Source of the DNA: Flavobacterium sp. | GTDB taxonomy: Bacteria > Bacteroidota > Bacteroidia > Flavobacteriales > Flavobacteriaceae | DNA length: 52,909 bases | Assembly (NCBI RefSeq): GCF_025352425.1 | Contig: NZ_JANXTI010000013.1 | Span: 1 to 52,909, forward strand | Direction of reading: 5' to 3' | Shown here: in pieces, positions 23,601 to 31,224 of the stretch | How positions within the stretch are numbered: the stretch's first letter is position 1 | Layout: the number at the start of each line of letters is the position of its first letter | Notes under the pieces: generated by a model | Database searches by the model: none | What the model saw: only the letters and a program-made list of their open reading frames with translations | Told to the model about the DNA's origin: nothing | Position numbers and translations under genes: made by a program

Positions 23601-25287
23601 AAGTATAACTGGTACACACTAGTACATCGTCAAGGTCGTCAACTAAAGGAAGTGGATCGACGATAAGATTAAAACTAGTAGTGCTGAAACAAGAAGAATC
23701 ACTAACATTCTCCACTCTAACATAAATAGTTTGCCCAGTGGAGTTAAATAATGTAGAATTGTTTATAGGGTTAACACCATTATTGGCATTATTTAATGAT
23801 GTGTAATAACTAATAATATTTATCGCAGGCGATTGACCGTTTAAAATTTGGGTTCCTTGTAAAGTAAGATTAAAACGGGCTCGAAGTTGACTTATTGAAG
23901 TTGAACATTTATTTAGATCATTTGGTTGATTAGCGACCGGACCAGGAGAAACAAGTAACTGAAAAGATTTAACAATAAAGCAACTGCTATTTGGTAATTG
24001 AATTCTAACGTAAATGGTTTGACCACTTGGACTACTGTAAAGTAATGGAAGCGGATTTATATTATTATCAGCGTCATTCTGGGAAATATGGTAAGAAACA
24101 TTGGTCAAAGGATCCAATCCGTTTTTAACTACGGGAGTATTTAAATCCAAATTGTAAACATAAGTGGAAGCTCCCGAATCACATTTATAAATTGTATTAG
24201 GATTTGGAGATGTAATTTCAGGATAATATTCTATAACAACTGAATCTGTGAAAGGCACACATGTATCAAAAACATTATCATAAGTTACTTCATAAGTGCC
24301 GGCCTGGCTAATATTTAAAGTAGGACTAGTTTCTCCAGACACAACTACATTATCTTTTTTCCAAATAAATGTATAATTAGAAGGACTTAAACCAGTGTCA
24401 ATCGTGTGATTTGTTCCATAACACAATGCTGTGTCCGCGGCAATAGTTAAATCCAGTCCTAACACGTCCTGACCTACATTAAAACTGTTAGAAGACAAAA
24501 AAATAGCCGAATCTGACTGTGGATCTAATCTGTCTGCAATAACTAATTTAATATGATAAGGCACGCCTGCTGTTAGCACGGAAGCCGCAGTTAAGACTTT
24601 TGTTTGACCATTAAAATTTGTTGCTGAACCAGCGGCACCAGAACCGCCATTAAAACTTCCAAAATATTGAGCATTGACGGATGGACAGGAAGAATTATAA
24701 AGAAAATCCCTGATAGTTACAACAGAAATTGGAGTAGTAGTACTGGGAACAACGGCTAAGTTAGTTGTAACTCCCGTTGTCATATTAGTTAATAAAAATG
24801 CAAAAGCATCAGAATATAAACATTGAAAATTTCCATACTCTTCAGAGGCAAAAATAAAATCAAAACTGAAGTTTGGAGAAATGGGCGTAAAATCGAATTC
24901 TAAAACAGTAGCATTTTTTGACACCATAGAAATTCCTGCCGCTGCCAATGTCAATTCTAAATTCGCATCACCAGGCCAGGTGGTTGCGCCATCATTTAGT
25001 ATGGAAGTATTTGGTCCAGGAGCATATAATACATTTCCGGTGCTTAATACTACACCACTTTGCATCGGAAAATTCGGATTTGTATTTTGGAAATACCCAA
25101 TTCCATTCGAAGAACCAAAGTTAGTTCCTGTGGTCCACGTAACATTGGTAGCATTAACGCATGGTGAATTAATCAACACATTGTTTACCAGTTGAGGCAC
25201 TGAGTAACTGGTAGTGCTCACTGACAGTGGCTGTGAAAAACCAAAAGAAGTAAGCATAATGGAGGTTAAGAGTAATAACTTTTTCAT
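20674..25287 (-). CDS. T9SS type B sorting-domain protein with choice-of-anchor L domain and nine repeats
   Basis: A 1537-residue protein. ATG 25287 gives a clean signal peptide (MKKLLLLTSIMLTSFGFSQ), while a start eight codons earlier would bury it. About 30-270 is a choice-of-anchor L domain (FASEEYGNFQCLYSDAFAFLL). Two Ig-like modules follow. Residues 552-1196 hold nine copies of a module of about 72 residues with the pattern C..YTLP.L..G.YYTG..GTGT.L..GT.I..SQTIYIY, with a second Cys before the last strand. Further Ig-like modules lead to the gliding-motility-type C-terminal domain (YFTPNGDGYNDSWNI, FGKMLTQI, WDGTYNG), the type IX secretion signal. It is probably a large surface adhesin. 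Confidence 0.93.
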   Translation of the reverse strand: MKKLLLLTSIMLTSFGFSQPLSVSTTSYSVPQLVNNVLINSPCVNATNVTWTTGTNFGSSNGIGYFQNTNPNFPMQSGVVLSTGNVLYAPGPNTSILNDGATTWPGDANLELTLAAAGISMVSKNATVLEFDFTPISPNFSFDFIFASEEYGNFQCLYSDAFAFLLTNMTTGVTTNLAVVPSTTTPISVVTIRDFLYNSSCPSVNAQYFGSFNGGSGAAGSATNFNGQTKVLTAASVLTAGVPYHIKLVIADRLDPQSDSAIFLSSNSFNVGQDVLGLDLTIAADTALCYGTNHTIDTGLSPSNYTFIWKKDNVVVSGETSPTLNISQAGTYEVTYDNVFDTCVPFTDSVVIEYYPEITSPNPNTIYKCDSGASTYVYNLDLNTPVVKNGLDPLTNVSYHISQNDADNNINPLPLLYSSPSGQTIYVRIQLPNSSCFIVKSFQLLVSPGPVANQPNDLNKCSTSISQLRARFNLTLQGTQILNGQSPAINIISYYTSLNNANNGVNPINNSTLFNSTGQTIYVRVENVSDSSCFSTTSFNLIVDPLPLVDDLDDVLVCTSYTLQPLTNGNYFTGLNGNGFPLFAGTLITQTETIYIFNQPGGPGTCGANSSFKITIVDESSLTPPNVTSCGEYTLPGLNYGKYYTGPGASGSQIPSGTVISASQTVYYYFTTTTPPICIVDSSFNVTILPSIEVGTRPDVFECGSYTLPSLTLGNYFTGHSGTGTQLAAGTFITTSQTIYVYATTSGTRPCTDEDVFDVFIGMPQPADIAQCNGYILPALAIGNYYTGPGGTGTQIPSGTVINDSSIIYVYAPTTSRSNNCSDNLHFVLNLAQPQIDVLPDVSVCESYTLPVLTNGDYFTDIEGTGTMLYPGDVIFSTQTIYIFKRLNATCFNQHSFTVTINPLPAIDSRSDIDICNQYVLTALAVGDYYTGPNATGTMLAPNSVVTSSQLIYIYAISNTTPACSIQNTFQINIFSTTADSLPNVTACDSYTLPVLTANNHYYTASGGSTGTGTEILPGTAITSNQTIYIFKEYLIRTSFSCLDENIFTVTINITPTISPIANPSTCNSYTLPLLPIGDYYTGTNASGTLLHAGDVLTSSQTLYVYVHTATSPDCSSERSFTVTIFNVDNLPNITICENYTLPTLIVGRFYTGPNGTGTMLVSGTVINSSMTIYIYAISPFIPRCSDESSFTVTIIDTPVANLVPVTMRTTCDLDGTNDGIVNFNLSTLSATILGTQTGSEFSVTYYESLTNATTASSPVTSSTQTLVYARVSNSLAPNCYDVKPIIIIVNKLPEPKPVDGIVCINSETGTLLNAYTMYSGLSASIHSFVWTNEAGTTIGTGTNYQAIVPGLFTLVATNNASGCSSVPVNVTVSPSEPALVTYEVSEDFSESQSITVTAIGQGNNFEYQLDNGPFQDSNVFEHVPSGIHIVTVRDKYGCGITSIQALVVNYPKYFTPNGDGYNDSWNIKDLAGQQNARIEIYDRFGKMLTQIKPSNSGWDGTYNGHLMPSDDYWFNVSYTDENQVNQEFKAHFAMKR
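21700..23632 (-). repeat. Nine-fold coding repeat inside the T9SS protein gene
   Basis: Nine tandem units averaging about 215 bp encode the 72-residue Cys-x-x-YTLP modules. Unit boundaries are best seen at the recurring CxSYTLPxL motif. The units differ in most positions, so they are old duplications rather than a recent expansion. Confidence 0.85.
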
Positions 25288-25465
25288 AATCTGGGAATTT
25301 TGACAAAACAAATATTAACCAAATATCATTTAAATACAAATAATATCGATAAAATACATAATATTTATATTTAAATAAATAAAAAACTTACAAACAGTAT
25401 TTTGAATACTATTTATCTCTATTTTTATAAAATGCTCTATCATACCAGAATTATACTGTAATGAT

Positions 25466-25473
25466 TATCTTTG
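25466..25473 (+). promoter_or_regulatory. Possible -7 element for argS
   Basis: TATCTTTG is a perfect TAnnTTTG match only 20 bp before the argS ATG, predicting a very short leader. No TTG is seen at the -33 position. Confidence 0.45.
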
Positions 25474-25492
25474 CCAACTTAAAGAAATTACC

Positions 25493-27280
25493 ATGAAGCT
25501 TTCACAAATTCTTACTTCACCAGTTCAAAAAACAGCACAGCAATTATTCGATGTTACAATTGATAGAGTTGAATTTCAAAGCACACGTAAAGAGTTTGAA
25601 GGCGATATAACACTAGTCATTTTTCCCTTGTTAAAGGTTATCAAAGGCAGTCCGGTAGAAATCGGCACTAAAATCGGAAATTATTTAGTGGAAAATATAG
25701 CCGAAGTTATCCGCTTTAACGTTGTATCCGGATTTTTAAACATTGTTGTTTCAGATGATTATTATCTCAATTTTTTCAATGAGATAAAGGATAATGAACT
25801 CTTTGGTTTTACTGATGTTTCTCCAAATGACAAAGCCATTGTAGTCGAATATTCTTCGCCAAATACAAACAAACCTCTGCACCTTGGTCATGTCCGAAAC
25901 AATCTTTTAGGATATTCTGTCGCTGAAATTATCAAAGCTTCCGGAAAAAAGGTTTATAAAACCCAAATCATAAACGACCGTGGAATTCATATTTGCAAAT
26001 CGATGTTGGCCTGGCAAAAATTTGGCAATGCACAAACACCGGAAAGCGCCGGTTTAAAAGGAGATAAGTTAGTTGGCAATTTCTATGTAAAATTTGACCA
26101 GGAATATAAAGCACAAATTAGTGAATTAATCTCCCGGGGAAAAACAGAAGACGAAGCAAAAAAACAAGCTCCGATTATTTTGGAAGCCCAACAAATGCTC
26201 CTCGATTGGGAAGCAGGAAAGCCTGACGTTATTAAACTTTGGAAAACAATGAACCAATGGGTTTACGATGGTTTTGCTCAAACCTATAAAAATCTCGGAG
26301 TTGATTTTGATAGTTATTATTATGAAAGTAATACCTATTTGTTAGGTAAAGAAGTGGTGCAATTTGGATTGGAAAAAGGCATTTTCGAAAAAGATGCTGA
26401 TGGTTCAGTTTGGATTGATTTAACGTCAGATGGCTTAGACCGAAAAATTGTATTGCGTTCTGATGGAACCGCGGTTTATATGACTCAGGATATTGGAACA
26501 GCAATTCAGCGCGTCAAGGATTTACCAGATGTTGGCGGAATGGTTTATACCGTTGGAAATGAACAGGATTATCATTTTAAAGTGTTGTTTTTAATTCTGA
26601 AAAAGCTAGGATTCAATTGGGCAGAAAGCTTATTTCATTTGTCATACGGAATGGTGGAATTACCTTCAGGGAAAATGAAATCAAGAGAAGGAACTGTGGT
26701 TGATGCCGATGATTTGATGGAAGAAATGACTGCTACCGCAGAAAAAATTTCAACAGAATTAGGAAAACTTGAAGGTTATTCTGCAGAAGAAAAAGCCCGA
26801 TTGTTTAAAATGATTGGCCTTGGTGCCTTGAAATATTACATTCTGAAAGTTGACCCAAAGAAGCAAATTCTTTTTAATCCTGAAGAATCAGTTGATTTTA
26901 CAGGAAATACCGGTCCGTTTATTCAATATACATATGCACGGATTCAGTCTATTTTGCGAAAAGCCGATTTCGATTACCAAACTGTCATTCTGAGTGCTAA
27001 TGAAGCATCTCTGCATCCAAAAGAGAAAGAACTGTTAAAACAAATCGAGCTTTATCCGGAAGCAATACAAAACGCAGCAAACAATCATTCCCCAGCTTTG
27101 ATTGCGAATTATACTTATGAATTGGTTAAGGAATACAATTCATTTTATCAATCAGTTTCCATTTTAGGTGAAGAAAACTTAAAAAAGAAAATATTCAGAG
27201 TGCAGCTTTCTAAAAAAGTTGCAGAAACAATAAAGTCTGCTTTTAATTTACTTGGGATAGAAGTTCCGGAAAGAATGTAA
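25493..27280 (+). CDS. argS: Arginine--tRNA ligase
   Basis: A 595-residue class I synthetase. The N-terminal tRNA-binding domain (about 1-110) precedes the catalytic HIGH motif (SSPNTNKPLHLGHVRNNLLG). The KMSKS-equivalent is KMKSREGTVVDADDL, which is usual for ArgRS. The C-terminal DALR anticodon-binding domain includes TGPFIQYTYARIQSI. The enzyme charges tRNA-Arg. Length and motifs are complete. It is probably transcribed from the TATCTTTG element just upstream. Confidence 0.96.
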   Translation: MKLSQILTSPVQKTAQQLFDVTIDRVEFQSTRKEFEGDITLVIFPLLKVIKGSPVEIGTKIGNYLVENIAEVIRFNVVSGFLNIVVSDDYYLNFFNEIKDNELFGFTDVSPNDKAIVVEYSSPNTNKPLHLGHVRNNLLGYSVAEIIKASGKKVYKTQIINDRGIHICKSMLAWQKFGNAQTPESAGLKGDKLVGNFYVKFDQEYKAQISELISRGKTEDEAKKQAPIILEAQQMLLDWEAGKPDVIKLWKTMNQWVYDGFAQTYKNLGVDFDSYYYESNTYLLGKEVVQFGLEKGIFEKDADGSVWIDLTSDGLDRKIVLRSDGTAVYMTQDIGTAIQRVKDLPDVGGMVYTVGNEQDYHFKVLFLILKKLGFNWAESLFHLSYGMVELPSGKMKSREGTVVDADDLMEEMTATAEKISTELGKLEGYSAEEKARLFKMIGLGALKYYILKVDPKKQILFNPEESVDFTGNTGPFIQYTYARIQSILRKADFDYQTVILSANEASLHPKEKELLKQIELYPEAIQNAANNHSPALIANYTYELVKEYNSFYQSVSILGEENLKKKIFRVQLSKKVAETIKSAFNLLGIEVPERM

Positions 27281-27381
27281 AAAAATATGCTTTTAAGACA
27301 ATATTTTTCTTAATTTTACGTTTCTTAAATATATAGCTGAAGGTTATATGAATTCTGTATGTTAAACCAAATCTTAAAAAA

Positions 27382-28143
27382 ATGAAAAACGCATCAAAAT
27401 TATTAATGTTAATTAGCCTTATTGGGTTGATTTCTTTGAATTCTTGTTCAAATGACAGCGCAGGCTCTTCAAACAAGATTACGGCAAACTCTACTCTGAA
27501 AAAATTGTTATCAAGAGTTTCCCAAAAACGAACTTCGAATGACAATGTTGTTGACAGTACCAGTTGCTTTACAGTCCAACTTCCGTTTACAGTTATTGTC
27601 AATAATACTCAAGTGGTTGTTGCAACCCAAGCCGATTATCAAGCTGTTGCCAATCTTTTTGATGAGCATGAAGATGATGAGGATCACTTAGAATTTGTTT
27701 TTCCAATAACCATAATTTTCTCCGATTTCACGCAACAAGTGGTTACCTCGAATGAACAATTGCATGCTTTGACAGAACAGTGTGAAAGTGATGATGTTGA
27801 CAATGACGAAGATGAAAGCAATGACGATGACGATAACGCTATCAATTGTGTTTCCTTAACTTATCCGTTTGTAATTTCTACTACCCATAATTCAGTTCTT
27901 GAAGATGTCACTATCAATAATGACCATGATTTATATGTTTTACTTGAAACTGTTGAAGGAAGTAACTATGTAACTATTAATTATCCAATTTCAATCGTTG
28001 ATGCGAACGGTCATACTGTAGTGGTTCAAAACAACCATCAACTTGAAGAAGACATAGTCGATGCAACTTCGGAATGTGGGAATCATGATTCAGATGATGA
28101 AAACGACAATGAAGATGATGGAAATCATAATGATGGAGATTAA
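27382..28143 (+). CDS. Acidic lipoprotein with two related domains (unknown function)
   Basis: A 253-residue protein. The signal peptide ends in a lipobox (ISLNSC, Cys22). Two related domains follow at about 62-135 and 154-232. Each opens with a Cys, has a strand rich in Tyr/Phe-Pro (CFTVQLPFTVIVNNTQ; CVSLTYPFVISTTHN), a second strand (FVFPITIIFSDF; TINYPISIVDANG), ends in Q.LHALTEQCE or Q.LEEDIVDATSEC, and is trailed by an Asp/Glu/Asn/His-rich linker. The last 20 residues are almost all D, E, N, H and G. I do not recognise the family. The acidic runs could bind Ca2+ or other metals (inference). It ends with a terminator and stands alone. Confidence 0.6.
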   Translation: MKNASKLLMLISLIGLISLNSCSNDSAGSSNKITANSTLKKLLSRVSQKRTSNDNVVDSTSCFTVQLPFTVIVNNTQVVVATQADYQAVANLFDEHEDDEDHLEFVFPITIIFSDFTQQVVTSNEQLHALTEQCESDDVDNDEDESNDDDDNAINCVSLTYPFVISTTHNSVLEDVTINNDHDLYVLLETVEGSNYVTINYPISIVDANGHTVVVQNNHQLEEDIVDATSECGNHDSDDENDNEDDGNHNDGD

Positions 28144-28177
28144 TCTCTAAAATAGTGCTTAATAAAATTATTAAAAC

Positions 28178-28207
28178 GACCGGCAGAAATGCTGGTTTTT
28201 TTATTTC
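28178..28207 (+). terminator. Terminator after the acidic lipoprotein gene
   Basis: ACCGGC and GCTGGT (one wobble pair) flank AGAAAT and are followed by seven T. The short stem makes it moderate. Confidence 0.6.
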
Positions 28208-28237
28208 CAATACTTTCATACTTCGGAATCAAATCCT

Positions 28238-28245
28238 TAAATTTG
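28238..28245 (+). promoter_or_regulatory. Possible -7 element for ffh
   Basis: TAAATTTG matches TAnnTTTG 25 bp before the ffh start. No clear -33 TTG is present. Confidence 0.4.
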
Positions 28246-28270
28246 CACTTCATTAAAACAAGCATACATT

Positions 28271-29599
28271 ATGTTCAATAATTTAAGCGATAAACTGGAT
28301 AAAGCATTTCACATCCTAAAAGGACATGGGAAAATTACCGAGGTCAACGTAGCCGAAACTTTGAAAGAAGTCCGTCGTGCCTTGCTTGACGCCGATGTTA
28401 ATTTTAAAATCGCCAAAGACTTTACCACAAAAGTTAAGGAAAAAGCAATAGGTGAAAATGTATTGACAACATTACAACCGGGTCAATTATTGGTTAAAAT
28501 CGTAAAAGACGAATTAACCGAATTAATGGGCGGAGATGCTGCGGGAATTAACCTTTCCGGAAGCCCAACGGTGATTTTGATGTCGGGTTTACAAGGTTCG
28601 GGTAAAACAACTTTCTCAGGAAAATTAGCCAATTACCTCAAAACCAAAAAAGGAAAAAAACCGCTTTTAGTAGCTTGTGATATTTATCGCCCTGCGGCAA
28701 TCACTCAGTTGCATATTGTTGGAGACCAGGTTGGTGTTGAAGTTTATTCGGAACCCGAAAATAAAAATCCGGTTGATATTTCGCTTAAAGCCATCGCTTA
28801 CGCAAAAGCAAACGGATTCAATGTTGTGATTGTCGATACGGCTGGTCGTTTGGCAATTGATGAACAAATGATGAACGAAATTGCCAATGTTCATGCAGCA
28901 ATCAAACCTCAGGAAACATTGTTTGTTGTTGATGCGATGACCGGACAAGATGCAGTGAATACCGCAAAAGCGTTTAATGACAGATTGAATTTTGACGGAG
29001 TTGTTTTAACCAAATTGGATGGTGATACGCGTGGTGGAGCCGCCATTTCTATAAAATCAGTTGTCGATAAACCAATCAAATTTATTGGAACCGGAGAAAA
29101 AATGGAAGCTATTGATGTGTTCTATCCAGCCCGTATGGCGGAAAGAATTCTGGGAATGGGTGATGTTGTTTCATTGGTAGAAAGAGCTCAGGAGCAATAT
29201 GATGAAGAAGAAGCGAGAAAAATCCAAAAGAAAATTGCCAAAAATGAATTTGGTTTCGATGATTTCCTGACTCAAATCCAACAAGTGAAAAAAATGGGAA
29301 ACATGAAAGACTTAGTCGGAATGATTCCCGGTGCGGGGAAAGCACTAAAAGATGTTGAGATTGAAGATGACGCTTTCAAACATATAGAGGCAATTATTCA
29401 CTCGATGACACCAAAGGAAAGAAGCAAGCCTACGATTATCGACATGAAAAGAAAAACCCGAATTGCGAAAGGCTCCGGGAGAAAAATAGAAGAAGTAAAT
29501 CAGCTGATGAAACAATTCGATCAAATGAGCAAAATGATGAAAATGATGCAGGGCGGAGGCGGAAAGAATTTGATGAAGATGATGGGAGGTATGAAATAG
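28271..29599 (+). CDS. ffh: Signal recognition particle protein Ffh
   Basis: A 442-residue protein. The N domain (about 1-90) precedes the G domain with GLQGSGKTTFSGKLA, DIYRPAAI, VDTAGRLAID, LTKLDGDTRGGAA and the closing GTGEKMEAIDVF motif. The methionine-rich M domain follows (GMIPGAGK, SMTPKERSKPTIIDMKRKTR) and the tail is Met/Gly-rich. With SRP RNA it recognises signal sequences of nascent membrane proteins and delivers them to FtsY. It ends with a hairpin terminator before folD. Confidence 0.97.
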   Translation: MFNNLSDKLDKAFHILKGHGKITEVNVAETLKEVRRALLDADVNFKIAKDFTTKVKEKAIGENVLTTLQPGQLLVKIVKDELTELMGGDAAGINLSGSPTVILMSGLQGSGKTTFSGKLANYLKTKKGKKPLLVACDIYRPAAITQLHIVGDQVGVEVYSEPENKNPVDISLKAIAYAKANGFNVVIVDTAGRLAIDEQMMNEIANVHAAIKPQETLFVVDAMTGQDAVNTAKAFNDRLNFDGVVLTKLDGDTRGGAAISIKSVVDKPIKFIGTGEKMEAIDVFYPARMAERILGMGDVVSLVERAQEQYDEEEARKIQKKIAKNEFGFDDFLTQIQQVKKMGNMKDLVGMIPGAGKALKDVEIEDDAFKHIEAIIHSMTPKERSKPTIIDMKRKTRIAKGSGRKIEEVNQLMKQFDQMSKMMKMMQGGGGKNLMKMMGGMK

Positions 29600-29606
29600 T
29601 ATAGTA

Positions 29607-29632
29607 GAGACGCGATTTATCGCGTCTTTTTC
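29607..29632 (+). terminator. Terminator after ffh
   Basis: AGACGCGA pairs perfectly with TCGCGTCT around TTTA and is followed by TTTT. Confidence 0.8.
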
Positions 29633-29653
29633 ATTTATTCAAAACATTACAAA

Positions 29654-30541
29654 ATGAAGTTATTAGACGGAAAGAAAATCGCTAACGATATCAAAATCGA
29701 AATCACAGCAGAGGTTAACAAAATGAAAGCCAACAAGGAAAAGGTACCTCATTTGGCGGCTGTAATTGTGGGCAATGATGGTGCAAGCTTAACTTATGTA
29801 GGAAGCAAAGTAAAAGCATGTGAATTGGTTGGATTTGAATCGACTTTAATCCAAATGCCAAGTACCACCTCGGAAACGGAGCTATTGAAAAAAATTGCTG
29901 AACTTAACGAAAATGATGATATCGATGGCTTCATCGTTCAATTGCCTTTGCCCGAACAAATTGATACACAGAAAATATTAATGGCCATTGATCCGAGTAA
30001 AGATGTGGACGGTTTTCACCCCGAGAATTTTGGAAAAATGGCGTTGGATATGACGACTTTTATTCCGGCAACACCCTTTGGAATTTTGGAATTACTGGAA
30101 CGATATAATGTAGAGACCAAAGGAAAACATACAGTGGTAATTGGAAGAAGTCATATTGTAGGAAGGCCAATGAGTATACTGATGGGAAGAAAAGGTTTTC
30201 CGGGAAATTCAACCGTAACACTCACTCATAGTTATACTAAAAACATTGCCCAAATCACAACACAGGCTGATATTATTATAACCGCATTAGGTGTTCCCAA
30301 TTATCTGAAAGCTGAAATGATTAAAGACGATGCAGTAGTAATTGACGTTGGTATTACACGTGTTGCTGATGAAACTGACCCAAGAGGATATCGAATTACT
30401 GGAGATGTAGATTTTGATGCGGTTTCCAAAAAAGCATCTTATATAACGCCTGTACCCGGTGGAGTAGGTCCGATGACCATTGCCATGCTTTTAAAAAATA
30501 CTTTATTGGCAAGAGAACAGAAGAGACACAGACTAGAATAA
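29654..30541 (+). CDS. folD: Bifunctional methylenetetrahydrofolate dehydrogenase/cyclohydrolase FolD
   Basis: A 295-residue protein. It carries the FolD signatures: the Lys of YVGSKVKACELVG (catalytic), GFIVQLPLPEQID, DPSKDVDGFHPENFGK, VVIGRSHIVGRPM in the NADP site, and PVPGGVGPMTIAMLLKNT near the end. It interconverts 5,10-methylene-THF and 10-formyl-THF for one-carbon metabolism. The gene lies 54 bp after ffh with a terminator between, so some read-through is possible but separate expression is likely. Confidence 0.96.
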   Translation: MKLLDGKKIANDIKIEITAEVNKMKANKEKVPHLAAVIVGNDGASLTYVGSKVKACELVGFESTLIQMPSTTSETELLKKIAELNENDDIDGFIVQLPLPEQIDTQKILMAIDPSKDVDGFHPENFGKMALDMTTFIPATPFGILELLERYNVETKGKHTVVIGRSHIVGRPMSILMGRKGFPGNSTVTLTHSYTKNIAQITTQADIIITALGVPNYLKAEMIKDDAVVIDVGITRVADETDPRGYRITGDVDFDAVSKKASYITPVPGGVGPMTIAMLLKNTLLAREQKRHRLE

Positions 30542-30574
30542 AAAAATCCTGAGTGAAAGCTCAGGATTTTTTTT
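30541..30574 (+). terminator. Terminator after folD (twin of the one at 32709)
   Basis: AAAAAATCCTGAG pairs with CTCAGGATTTTTT around TGAAAG. The sequence is nearly identical to 32709-32739 in the same orientation. Confidence 0.88.
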
Positions 30575-30613
30575 ATATAGTGTAAGTTGATTTTGTTTTT
30601 ATTGACTTAGTAA

Positions 30614-30952
30614 TTATAAGACACCATTGAACTGGTTAATTATAAAATCCATTTTTTTATTAAGGGCATCAAATAAAGTATTAGGCGTTTTAATGGTTAT
30701 TTCAAAACCTGTTTCTTTATTAACTATTGCATCAGTAATTGAATCATTAATTATTGGCTGACTTTCTTCCATAAAATAGGTTGACGACACCTCTAGTATA
30801 TCAGCCAATTTGGGGATATAATCCACTTTAATGCTTTTACCACGTTCCCAGTTGCCAATTGTGGCCTGAACGACACCTATTTTATAGGCAAGTTCCTCTT
30901 GGGATAATTTTCTTTTTTCTCGTAACAATTTCAATTTAATACCTGTTGTCAT
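30614..30952 (-). CDS. XRE-family helix-turn-helix regulator
   Basis: A 112-residue protein. Residues 5-58 form an HTH_3 (Cro/C1-type) domain: KLKLLREKRKLSQEELAYKIGV, then VQATIGNWERGKSIKVDYIPK and LADILEVSSTYFM. The C-terminal half is short and may serve dimerisation (FDALNKKMDFIINQF). It is transcribed divergently from the secreted Gly-rich protein gene. A perfect palindrome (AAATTATT/AATAATTT, 30967-30982) sits just ahead of its start, and two CAAACAA-type palindromes lie near the partner gene. A repressor of the divergent gene and of itself is the obvious reading (inference). Confidence 0.85.
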   Translation of the reverse strand: MTTGIKLKLLREKRKLSQEELAYKIGVVQATIGNWERGKSIKVDYIPKLADILEVSSTYFMEESQPIINDSITDAIVNKETGFEITIKTPNTLFDALNKKMDFIINQFNGVL

Positions 30953-30966
30953 GGTTTTGATTTTTT

Positions 30967-30982
30967 AAATTATTAATAATTT
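30967..30982. promoter_or_regulatory. 16-bp perfect palindrome ahead of the XRE regulator gene
   Basis: AAATTATT and AATAATTT form a perfect palindrome 15-30 bp upstream of the regulator's start. Being pure A/T it may be chance, but the position suits an autoregulatory site. Its sequence differs from the CAAACAA palindromes. Confidence 0.3.
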
Positions 30983-31090
30983 GTTTTTTGTGGTATTTTG
31001 AAATTTATTAAAGTGTGGTAGAGTATAACGTAGGAATTACAGATTTATTGTATAAAAAGGATGTTTTTTCAAACACCTTTTTAATAATTT

Positions 31091-31128
31091 CAAACAATAA
31101 GTTGTTTGATTTAAACAATTTGTTGTTT
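31091..31128. promoter_or_regulatory. Paired palindromic operator-like sites, centres 21 bp apart
   Basis: Site 1 (31091-31108) is CAAACAA-TAAG-TTGTTTG, a perfect 7+7 palindrome. Site 2 (31113-31128) is AAACAA-TTTG-TTGTTT, a perfect 6+6 palindrome with the same arms and the same 4-bp spacer. The centres are two helical turns apart, so bound dimers would sit on one face. Site 2 ends with a TTTG (31126-31129) that could be a -33 element, followed 20 bp on by CAACTTTA (31150-31157), a partial -7 match. The sites lie in the gap between the XRE gene and the secreted-protein gene. Confidence 0.6.
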
Positions 31129-31224
31129 GGCAATGGTTTACAGTATTGGCAACTTTACAACATCAAAATAATCGCGAAAAGTTTTGTTAAACGAAAAAAA
31201 TGTATAATTTTAAAACAATTAAAA

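Noticed and set aside
27243..27602. Minus-strand frame of 119 codons between argS and the acidic lipoprotein gene
   Set aside because: It overlaps both genes antisense and its product has no recognisable features.
31015..31224. N-terminal extension of the secreted Gly-rich protein
   Set aside because: It crosses the palindromic operators and would bury the Sec signal peptide that starts at 31225.
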